From contig NZ_CP016438.1 of assembly GCF_001685355.1 (NCBI RefSeq), forward strand, positions 1,488,001 through 1,552,000: a stretch of 64,000 nt of DNA, in the 5' to 3' direction. Shown here one piece after another: positions 42,518-49,556 of the stretch. Every line of letters begins with the position of its first letter. The first letter of the stretch is position 1. The stretch is from Streptomyces lincolnensis (GTDB lineage: Bacteria; Actinomycetota; Actinomycetes; Streptomycetales; Streptomycetaceae). The translations under genes were made by a program, and so were the position numbers. The notes under the pieces were generated by a model. That model was not told where the DNA came from and ran no database searches. It was given only the letters and a program-made list of their open reading frames with translations.

Positions 42518-45031
42518 GTGACCCTCATCGATCAGCTGCCGCCGACCGCCGACCCCGACGCCCTCTACGAAGCCTTCGAGGCGTGGGCCGGGGAGCGCGG
42601 GCTCACGCTCTACCCCCATCAGGAGGAGGCGCTGATCGAGGTCGTCTCGGGTGCGAACGTGATCGTGTCGACGCCCACCGGCTCCGGCAAGAGCATGATC
42701 GCGGCGGGCGCCCACTTCGCCGCGCTCGCCCGTGACGAGGTCACCTTCTACACGGCACCGATCAAGGCGCTGGTGTCGGAGAAGTTCTTCGAGCTGTGCA
42801 AGCTCTTCGGCACGGAGAACGTCGGCATGCTGACCGGTGACGCGTCCGTCAACGCCGACGCCCCCGTCATCTGCTGCACCGCCGAGGTGCTGGCGTCGAT
42901 CGCCCTGCGCGACGGCAGGAACGCGGACGTGGGCCAGGTCGTCATGGACGAGTTCCACTTCTACGCGGAGGCCGACCGCGGCTGGGCCTGGCAGATCCCC
43001 ATCCTGGAGCTGCCGCAGGCGCAGTTCATCCTGATGTCGGCCACGCTCGGCGATGTCTCGATGTTCGAGACGGACCTCACCCGGCGCACCGGCAAGCCGA
43101 CCTCGGTGGTCCGCTCGGCGACCCGCCCGGTGCCGCTCTCCTACGAGTACAAGCTCACCCCGCTCACCGAGACGCTGACGGAGCTGCTGGAGACCAAGCA
43201 GGCGCCGGTCTACATCGTGCACTTCACGCAGGCGCAGGCCGTGGAGCGGGCGCAGGCACTGATGAGCATCAACATGTGCACGCGCGAGGAGAAGGACCAG
43301 ATCGCCGAGCTGATCGGCAACTTCCGCTTCACCACCAAGTTCGGCCGCAACCTCTCCCGTTACGTACGGCACGGCATCGGCGTCCATCACGCCGGCATGC
43401 TGCCCAAGTACCGGCGCCTGGTGGAGAAACTCGCCCAGGCCGGTCTGCTGAAGGTCATCTGCGGCACGGACACGCTCGGCGTGGGCGTCAACGTGCCCAT
43501 CCGGACCGTGCTGTTCACCGCTCTCACCAAGTACGACGGAACGCGCGTGCGCACGCTTCGCGCGCGTGAGTTCCACCAGATCGCGGGCCGTGCCGGACGC
43601 GCGGGCTTCGACACGGCGGGCTTCGTGGTCGCGCAGGCCCCCGAGCACGTGGTCGAGAACGAGAAGGCGCTCGCCAAGGCCGGCGACGACCCCAAGAAGC
43701 GCCGGAAGGTCGTCCGCAAGAAGGCGCCCGAGGGTTTCGTCGCGTGGACGGAGAACACCTTCGAAAAGCTCATCACCTCCGACCCGGAACCGCTGACGTC
43801 CCGCTTCCGGGTGACGCACACCATGCTGCTGTCGGTGATCGCCCGTCCCGGCAACGCCTTCGAGGCGATGCGGCACCTGCTGGAGGACAACCACGAGCCG
43901 CGCAAGCAGCAGCTCAGGCACATCCGGCGGGCCATCGCGATCTACCGCTCGCTGCTGGACGGCGGCATCGTCGAGAAGCTCGACGAGCCGGACGCCAGCG
44001 GCCGCATCGTCCGTCTCACGGTCGACCTCCAGCAGGACTTCGCGCTGAACCAGCCGCTGTCCACCTTCGCGCTGGCCGCGTTCGAACTGCTCGACCCCGA
44101 ATCGCCGTCCTACGCCCTGGACATGGTGTCCGTCGTGGAGTCCACGCTGGACGATCCCCGGCAGATCCTCGCCGCCCAGATGAACAAGGCCAAGGGTGAG
44201 GCCGTGGCCGCGATGAAGTCGGACGGCGTCGAGTACGAGGAGCGCATGGAGCGCCTCCAGGACATCACCTACCCCAAGCCGCTGGAGGAGCTGCTCTTCC
44301 ACGCGTACGACACCTACCGCAAGAGCCACCCCTGGGTCGGCGACCATCCGCTCTCCCCGAAGTCCGTCATCCGCGACATGTACGAACGGGCGATGTCCTT
44401 CACGGAGTTGGTCTCCTTCTACGAGCTCGCCCGCACCGAGGGCATTGTCCTGCGCTACCTCGCCAGCGCCTACAAGACTCTCGACCACAACATCCCGGAC
44501 GACCTGAAGTCCGAGGATCTCCAGGACCTGATCGAGTGGCTGGGCGAGATGGTGCGCCAGGTCGACTCCAGCCTGCTGGACGAGTGGGAGCAGCTCGCCA
44601 ACCCGGAGGTGATGACCGCGGAGGAGGCCCAGGAGAAGGCCGACGAGGTCAAGCCGGTCACCGCCAACGCGCGCGCCTTCCGCGTCCTGGTCCGCAACGC
44701 CCTGTTCCGCCGCGTCGAGCTGGCCGCCCTGGACCAGGTCGAGGAGCTGGGCGAGATGGACGCCGAGTCCGGCTGGGACGCCGATGCCTGGGGCGAGGCG
44801 ATGGACAAGTACTGGGACGAGTACGACGACCTCGGCACTGGTCCGGACGCCCGCGGCCCCAAGCTGTTGATGATCGAGGAGGAGCCGCAGCACGGGCTGT
44901 GGCGCGTCCGCCAGATCTTCGACGACCCGAACGACGACCACGACTGGGGCATCAGCGCGGAGATCGACCTCGCGGCCTCCGACGCGGAGAGCCGCGCCGT
45001 CGTCCGTGTCACCGATGTCGGCCAGCTGTGA
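42518..45031 (+). CDS. Ski2/HelY-like DEAD-box RNA helicase with DUF3516
   Basis: An 837-residue superfamily 2 helicase. Motif I TPTGSGKS is at 52-59, motif II DEFH at 144-147, motif III SAT at 174-176, and motif VI QIAGRAGR near 355. The C-terminal half is the DUF3516 region found in actinobacterial members. The related Ski2-like enzymes unwind RNA for turnover or processing. GTG start at 42518. The thioesterase gene follows after 19 bases, so the two may be cotranscribed without an obvious functional link. Confidence 0.9.
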   Translation: MTLIDQLPPTADPDALYEAFEAWAGERGLTLYPHQEEALIEVVSGANVIVSTPTGSGKSMIAAGAHFAALARDEVTFYTAPIKALVSEKFFELCKLFGTENVGMLTGDASVNADAPVICCTAEVLASIALRDGRNADVGQVVMDEFHFYAEADRGWAWQIPILELPQAQFILMSATLGDVSMFETDLTRRTGKPTSVVRSATRPVPLSYEYKLTPLTETLTELLETKQAPVYIVHFTQAQAVERAQALMSINMCTREEKDQIAELIGNFRFTTKFGRNLSRYVRHGIGVHHAGMLPKYRRLVEKLAQAGLLKVICGTDTLGVGVNVPIRTVLFTALTKYDGTRVRTLRAREFHQIAGRAGRAGFDTAGFVVAQAPEHVVENEKALAKAGDDPKKRRKVVRKKAPEGFVAWTENTFEKLITSDPEPLTSRFRVTHTMLLSVIARPGNAFEAMRHLLEDNHEPRKQQLRHIRRAIAIYRSLLDGGIVEKLDEPDASGRIVRLTVDLQQDFALNQPLSTFALAAFELLDPESPSYALDMVSVVESTLDDPRQILAAQMNKAKGEAVAAMKSDGVEYEERMERLQDITYPKPLEELLFHAYDTYRKSHPWVGDHPLSPKSVIRDMYERAMSFTELVSFYELARTEGIVLRYLASAYKTLDHNIPDDLKSEDLQDLIEWLGEMVRQVDSSLLDEWEQLANPEVMTAEEAQEKADEVKPVTANARAFRVLVRNALFRRVELAALDQVEELGEMDAESGWDADAWGEAMDKYWDEYDDLGTGPDARGPKLLMIEEEPQHGLWRVRQIFDDPNDDHDWGISAEIDLAASDAESRAVVRVTDVGQL

Positions 45032-45050
45032 GCACAGGAGAATCCCACCC

Positions 45051-45917
45051 ATGACGAACCCGGCGGAGAAGCTGGTCGACCTGCTCGACCTGGAGCCGAT
45101 CGAGGTCAACATCTTCCGGGGCCGCAGTCCCCACGAGTCGCTGCAACGGGTCTTCGGCGGCCAGGTGGCCGGCCAGGCGCTGGTCGCCGCCGCCCGCACC
45201 ACCGAGGGCGACCGGCCGGTGCACTCGCTGCACGCGTACTTCCTGCGTCCCGGCCGACCGGGCGTGCCGATCGTGTACCAGGTCGAACGGGTGCGGGACG
45301 GCAGGTCGTTCACGACCCGCCGGGTCACCGCCGTGCAGCAGGGCCGCACGATCTTCAATCTCACCGCCTCCTTCCACAAGCCTGAACAGGGGAGCTTCGA
45401 GCACCAGTTGCCGCCGGCCCGGGAGGTCCCGGACCCGGAGTCGCTGCCCACGGTCACGGACGAGATCCGGGAGCACATGGGCGCACTGCCCGAACACCTG
45501 GAGCGGATGGCGCGCCGCCAGCCCTTCGACATCCGGTATGTGGACCGGCTGCGCTGGACCTCGGAGGAGGTCAAGGACGCCGAGCCGCGCAGCGCGGTGT
45601 GGATGCGCGCGGTCGGGCCGCTCGGCGACGACCCGGTCGTGCACACCTGCGCGCTGACGTACGCCAGTGACATGACCCTCCTGGACGCCGTCCGCATTCC
45701 GGTCGAGCCCCTGTGGGGCCCGCGGAGTTTCGACATCGCCTCGCTGGACCACGCCATGTGGTTCCACCGGCCGTTCCGCGCGGACGAGTGGTTCCTGTAC
45801 GACCAGGAGTCACCGATCGCGACGGGCGGTCGGGGGCTGGCCCGCGGCCGGATCTACGACCTGGAGGGGCGGCTTCTCGTGTCGGTCGTCCAGGAAGGGC
45901 TCTTCAGGGAGCTGTAG
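45051..45917 (+). CDS. tesB: acyl-CoA thioesterase II
   Basis: A 288-residue double hot-dog thioesterase. N-terminal half contains LQRVFGGQVAGQALVAAARTT and HSLHAYFLRPG; the C-terminal half contains SLDHAMWFHRPFRADEWFLYDQESP, with the Asp/Gln/Thr catalytic set of TesB (D in SLDHA). Hydrolyses medium to long acyl-CoA to free acid and CoA. ATG 45051 follows CAGGAG at good spacing. Convergent with the next gene, with 19 bases between stops. Confidence 0.9.
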   Translation: MTNPAEKLVDLLDLEPIEVNIFRGRSPHESLQRVFGGQVAGQALVAAARTTEGDRPVHSLHAYFLRPGRPGVPIVYQVERVRDGRSFTTRRVTAVQQGRTIFNLTASFHKPEQGSFEHQLPPAREVPDPESLPTVTDEIREHMGALPEHLERMARRQPFDIRYVDRLRWTSEEVKDAEPRSAVWMRAVGPLGDDPVVHTCALTYASDMTLLDAVRIPVEPLWGPRSFDIASLDHAMWFHRPFRADEWFLYDQESPIATGGRGLARGRIYDLEGRLLVSVVQEGLFREL

Positions 45918-45936
45918 GGGCAGCGGCGGCCGTGGT

Positions 45937-46842
45937 TCAGAGCCCGCCGGCCCGGTGGTTGCGGCGTCGCAGCCAGCCGAGCAGTCGGCGGGGCGGTCGC
46001 GGCACCGGAACCTGGGGGACCGATGCCGCGGGTGCCGTCGCGGCCCGGGTCTCCTTCGGCGCGGGGCGAGGTGCCGGCCGGTTTCTGCGTGCCTCCTCCA
46101 GCGTCGCGGTCAGCTCGGCCCTCAGCCAGGCGACCTCGTCCGGGTCGTTCGCCGTCATGATCCGCGCGGCGAGCTGTGCGGCGGGCGAGCCCGGAGCGCC
46201 GTGGGCCGGTGGCGCGGGGCGGAAACGGTTCAGGTGGGAGCGTTCGTAGGGGTCCAGGACGAGCTGCGAGATGTGCGCCGTGTCGAGGAAGCCGGCCAGG
46301 ACACCGGCGCGCTGCCACGGGTCGTCCGTCTGCCGCAGCAGGAAACCCCGGTGGCGGCCGCGCCAGTTGCGCGGTCGCAGGTCCACGCCCGCCTCCAGTT
46401 GGCCGCGCAGGCTCTCGGGCATCCGGGCGTTCAGCAGGGTGGTGTTCTTCTCGTCCGCCGCGAACTGCCGTAGTTCTTCGGCCAGATACAGCCAGACCAC
46501 GGCGCGGTAGCGGTTGAGGTAGTAGGCCACCGGTGCCACCAGGCCCAGTCGGGCGAGGCGGGCGAACCTGCCGACGGGGACGTCCATGAGGGCCGCGCCC
46601 TCCGTGGTGCCCACCGTTTTCACGCGGGCCCGCAGAGAGTCGGGGAAGTCTTTGTCGGCGCGCAGACGCTCGATCTCGGAGCGTGGGACGCGGCGGCCTC
46701 CGCCTCCCTCGTCGGGCAGGGTCCGGATGAGTCCGAGATGCGTGGCGAGGTCGAACTCGACTCGTTTCAGCCCCAGTTCGCGGGCGGCGCGGCTGGGTGT
46801 ACAGGAAACGAGGTGCGGTGTGGTGATGGTGCCGGTCGGCAT
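45937..46842 (-). CDS. uncharacterised actinobacterial protein, DUF6397-like
   Basis: A 301-residue protein, possibly of the DUF6397 group seen only in Streptomyces relatives; that name is from memory and not certain. The N-terminal part SRAARELGLKRVEFDLATHLGLIRTL resembles a winged-helix or excisionase-like fold, the centre has RYRAVVWLYLAEELRQFAADEKNT, and the C terminus is Pro/Arg-rich. No signal peptide. ATG 46842 follows GGGGGAG. Lies between TesB and the Roadblock gene; role unknown. Confidence 0.7.
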   Translation of the reverse strand: MPTGTITTPHLVSCTPSRAARELGLKRVEFDLATHLGLIRTLPDEGGGGRRVPRSEIERLRADKDFPDSLRARVKTVGTTEGAALMDVPVGRFARLARLGLVAPVAYYLNRYRAVVWLYLAEELRQFAADEKNTTLLNARMPESLRGQLEAGVDLRPRNWRGRHRGFLLRQTDDPWQRAGVLAGFLDTAHISQLVLDPYERSHLNRFRPAPPAHGAPGSPAAQLAARIMTANDPDEVAWLRAELTATLEEARRNRPAPRPAPKETRAATAPAASVPQVPVPRPPRRLLGWLRRRNHRAGGL

Positions 46843-46967
46843 GGTCGTCTCCCCCGTGGAGTTGGTGCTCACGCTGTGTGCGTTCGCCGTGACAAGAACC
46901 GTAGCCGGTTCGGCGAATCGCGTGGCGAGCCTGTGGATAACTCCACTCGGGGCGACGAAGGCGCAGG

Positions 46968-47381
46968 TCAGCTGTCCGTGACCGGGCTTCGCTCGGGCTG
47001 TCGGGCGTCCACGTCGAGGTGCTCGCCGACCCGGTTGACGAGGAGGGTCATCTCGTAGGCGATCTGGCCTATGTCGGCCTCCGCGCCGCTGAGCACGCAC
47101 AGACAGCTGCCGGTGCCCGCGGCGGTGACGAACAGGACCGCGTCGTCGAACTCGATCATCGTCTGGCGCACCCTGCCCGCGCCGAAGTGCCGTCCCGACC
47201 CCTTGGCCAGGCTGTGCAGTCCGGACGAGACGGCCGCGAGGTGTTCCGCGTCCTCGCGGCGCAGTCCTGTGCTCGATCCCGTCACCAGCCCGTCGTTGGA
47301 CAGGACCAGTGCGTGTCGCACATGTTCGACGCGTTCGGTCAGGTCGTCCAGCAGCCAGTCGAGTCCCTGGTTCTGCGCCAT
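46968..47381 (-). CDS. Roadblock/LC7 protein, second copy near the conservon
   Basis: A 137-residue Roadblock-fold protein closely resembling the conservon CvnB at 49119-49556; identical blocks include LRREDAEHLAA and SLAKG. The family dimerises and regulates small GTPases of the CvnD/MglA type. ATG 47381 with GGGGAAAC upstream. It is separated from the conservon by a gene on the other strand, so it is either a duplicated cvnB or the remnant of a second conservon. Confidence 0.85.
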   Translation of the reverse strand: MAQNQGLDWLLDDLTERVEHVRHALVLSNDGLVTGSSTGLRREDAEHLAAVSSGLHSLAKGSGRHFGAGRVRQTMIEFDDAVLFVTAAGTGSCLCVLSGAEADIGQIAYEMTLLVNRVGEHLDVDARQPERSPVTDS

Positions 47382-47479
47382 GTTTCCCCTGCTCCCCGTG
47401 TGACGTCTCCTCCTGTCCGGAGGATCACCCCCCCGCAAGCCTTCCCCACGACCGGCGTGCGGGCAAGGAGGATAGGGGC

Positions 47480-47908
47480 ATGGCACAGAAGATGACCGAC
47501 ATGGAATGGCGGGAGTTCGTCTCGCACGGCACCCGCACCGGGAAGCTGTCGACCGTCCGGGCCGACGGGAGTCCGCATGTGGCTCCGATCTGGTTCCTGC
47601 TGGACGGGGACGACCTGGTGTTCAACACCGGCAAGGCCACGGTCAAGGGGCGCAATCTGATCCGGGACGGGCGTGTCGCGCTGTGCGTGGACGACGACCG
47701 GCCGCCCTTCGACTACGTGGTGCTGCAAGGCAGTGCGCGGATCTCGGAGGATCTCGACGAGGTCCGCCACTGGGCGGGCCGGATAGGAGCGCGGTACATG
47801 GGCGAGGAACGGGGCGAGGAGTTCGGCGCCCGCAACGGCGTCCCGGGCGAACTCCTCGTCCGCGTGAAGATCGACAAGGTGCTGGCGCAGAAGGCCGTCG
47901 CGGACTAG
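47480..47908 (+). CDS. PNPOx-like, F420-dependent-class oxidoreductase
   Basis: A 142-residue split-barrel flavin/F420 protein: TGKLSTVRADGSPHVAPIWFLLDGDDLVFNT is the typical N-terminal block, and RPPFDYVVLQGSARI the second strand set. Members reduce or bind F420, FMN or heme; the exact cofactor cannot be called. ATG 47480 follows AAGGAGGATAGGG. Convergent with cvnD and divergent from the Roadblock gene. Confidence 0.82.
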   Translation: MAQKMTDMEWREFVSHGTRTGKLSTVRADGSPHVAPIWFLLDGDDLVFNTGKATVKGRNLIRDGRVALCVDDDRPPFDYVVLQGSARISEDLDEVRHWAGRIGARYMGEERGEEFGARNGVPGELLVRVKIDKVLAQKAVAD

Positions 47909-47956
47909 GAACGGTCCGGCGAGCACCGGAGGTGGGCCGACCCCCGAGTCCTGTGG

Positions 47957-48562
47957 TCAGCCCACCGAGTCGAGCAGCCGGGCGGTGTGCATCCGCCCGG
48001 CGTACTCGACCAGCCGGATCAGTACCTCCTTCCCCGAGTCGCGGTCACGTGCGTCGCAGAGCACCACGGGTGTGCCCTGGTCGAGATCGAGGGCACGACA
48101 GACGTCGTGCGCGCCGTACGTCCGGGCGCCGGTGAAGCAGTTGACGGCCACCACGAACGGGATGTGGCGGTGCTCGAAGTAGTCCACCGCCGGGAAGCAG
48201 TCCTCCAGGCGGCGGGTGTCGGCGAGGACCACGGCACCGAGAGCTCCCTGCGACAGCTCGTCCCACAGGAACCAGAAGCGGTCCTGGCCGGGTGTGCCGA
48301 AGAGGTACAGGGAGAGTCCGGAGCGGATGGTGATGCGGCCGAAGTCCATGGCTACCGTCGTGGTTACCTTCTGGTCCACACCGTCGGTGTCGTCCACCGA
48401 CTGGCCCGCCTCACTGAGGAGTTCCTCGGTGCGCAGCGGCCGGATCTCGCTGACGGCGCCGACCAGGGTTGTCTTGCCCACGCCGAAACCGCCGGCGACC
48501 AGTATCTTCAGCGCGAGGGCGGTCGTGTCGTCGCCCGGGGCGTCGGAGTGCTCGGAGACCAT
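47957..48562 (-). CDS. cvnD: conservon GTPase CvnD
   Basis: A 201-residue Ras-like/MglA-like small GTPase of the conservon. P-loop GGFGVGKT at 24-31, switch region with TTTVAMDFGR, DxxG-type LFGTPGQDRF, and a NxxD-like VAVNCFTG. In Streptomyces, CvnD hydrolyses GTP and receives signals from the membrane kinase CvnA with CvnB/CvnC, affecting antibiotic production and morphology. Last gene of the conservon; a cytochrome P450 that follows some conservons is not present here. ATG 48562. Confidence 0.92.
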   Translation of the reverse strand: MVSEHSDAPGDDTTALALKILVAGGFGVGKTTLVGAVSEIRPLRTEELLSEAGQSVDDTDGVDQKVTTTVAMDFGRITIRSGLSLYLFGTPGQDRFWFLWDELSQGALGAVVLADTRRLEDCFPAVDYFEHRHIPFVVAVNCFTGARTYGAHDVCRALDLDQGTPVVLCDARDRDSGKEVLIRLVEYAGRMHTARLLDSVG

Positions 48563-48565
48563 CGT

Positions 48566-48682
48566 TCACTTCTCTCGGGAGGGCCGGCAACGGTCGACGT
48601 CGGTGTGCGAAGGCAGCATCATGGCAATTGGGGCTCCCCTTCGGGGTGTTGGACCGCTTTTTTCCTGGTTCTGACCGTTCAT
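48566..48682 (-). other. cvnC-cvnD spacer with possible 38-residue ORF
   Basis: In most conservons cvnC and cvnD overlap or nearly do; here they are 120 bases apart. The spacer holds an ATG frame starting immediately after the cvnC TAG and ending four bases before the cvnD ATG, 38 codons long. Its third positions are much poorer in G/C than real genes in the window (about a dozen A/T endings), so I treat it as unproven and more likely spacer DNA with an A-run and a hairpin CCCC-GAA-GGGG. Confidence 0.3.
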
Positions 48683-49096
48683 CTACAGCGCCCGCAGTCC
48701 TTCGATCACCTCGCGCAGAATCCGTTCGTCGGGAAGTTGCGCGGGCGGCACGGGGCGGCTGACGGTGACGCAGCCGATCTCCAGGAGATCGCCGAGGAGC
48801 ACCCTGACCACGCCCACGGGCAGGTCGGCTCCGGCGGCCAGTTCCGCGACCGACTGCGTCTCCGTGCGGCACAGGTCGATCAGGCACCGGTGTTCCGGCC
48901 CGAGGCCGGTGTCGTCGTCGGCGCCGGGCGCGCCCGCGTCCAGCGTGACGAGAGCGATCAGGTCGAAGCGCACCCCGGTGGGGCCGGGTTTGGTGCGTCC
49001 GCCGGTCATGGCGTACGGACGCACCAGGGGGCCGGCCTCGCCGTCGTACCACTGGCTGCCCGGCTCGCGCGGGGCGCCTGTCATGTCGTCGGTCAT
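48683..49096 (-). CDS. cvnC: conservon protein CvnC (DUF742)
   Basis: A 137-residue DUF742 protein. The helix-turn-helix-like core LIDLCRTETQSVAELAAGADLPVGVVRVLLGDLLEIGCVTV is present. CvnC is thought to relay signals between the kinase and the GTPase. ATG 49096 lies 22 bases after the cvnB stop; its own stop is separated from cvnD by the unusual 120-base spacer. Confidence 0.92.
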   Translation of the reverse strand: MTDDMTGAPREPGSQWYDGEAGPLVRPYAMTGGRTKPGPTGVRFDLIALVTLDAGAPGADDDTGLGPEHRCLIDLCRTETQSVAELAAGADLPVGVVRVLLGDLLEIGCVTVSRPVPPAQLPDERILREVIEGLRAL

Positions 49097-49118
49097 GAGC
49101 GTGGACCGCCTTCGTGCC

Positions 49119-49556
49119 TCATCCGGCGGCGGGCGGCCGCGCGCCGACGCGCGTCGGGGTGTACAGGTGCTCGCCGACGCGCTTGACCAGTCGTGCCATC
49201 TCGTAGGCGACCAGGCCGATGTCGGCGGTCACCGCGGTCAGAACGGCCAGACAGGAGCCGTCACCTGCGGCGGCCACGAACAGGAAGCCGTCGTCCATCT
49301 CCACCAGGGTCTGCCGTACGCCTCCGGCGCCGAAGTGCCGGCCGGCGCCCTTGGCCAGGCTGTGGAAGCCGGAGGCGACCGCGGCCAGGTGCTCGGCGTC
49401 CTCGCGGCGCAGGTCGGTCGAGGCGCCGACGGCCAGGCCGTCGTTGGACAGCACCACCGTGTGCCGTACCTCGCTCACCCGCAGCACCAAGTCGTCCAGC
49501 AGCCAGTCGAGTTCGCCGGACCGCCCGGCGGCCCTCATGCTCGGGTCCTGGATCAT
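49119..49556 (-). CDS. cvnB: conservon protein CvnB (Roadblock/LC7)
   Basis: A 145-residue Roadblock/LC7 protein: LDWLLDDLVLRVSEVRH, LSNDGLAVGAST and GAGGVRQTLVEMDDGFLFVAAAGDGSCLAVL are characteristic. It overlaps the cvnA stop by ATGA, so it is translationally coupled to the kinase. Expected to dimerise and bind CvnD. The gene at 46968-47381 is a near paralogue. Confidence 0.92.
   Translation of the reverse strand: MIQDPSMRAAGRSGELDWLLDDLVLRVSEVRHTVVLSNDGLAVGASTDLRREDAEHLAAVASGFHSLAKGAGRHFGAGGVRQTLVEMDDGFLFVAAAGDGSCLAVLTAVTADIGLVAYEMARLVKRVGEHLYTPTRVGARPPAAG

Noticed and set aside
39926..45757. 1943-codon open frame on the minus strand
   Set aside because: It lies antisense to the helicase, thioesterase, DUF5709 and L31 genes, all with clear family motifs. 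Low-complexity Arg/Gly/Val-rich product; the openness comes from GC bias at third positions of the sense genes.
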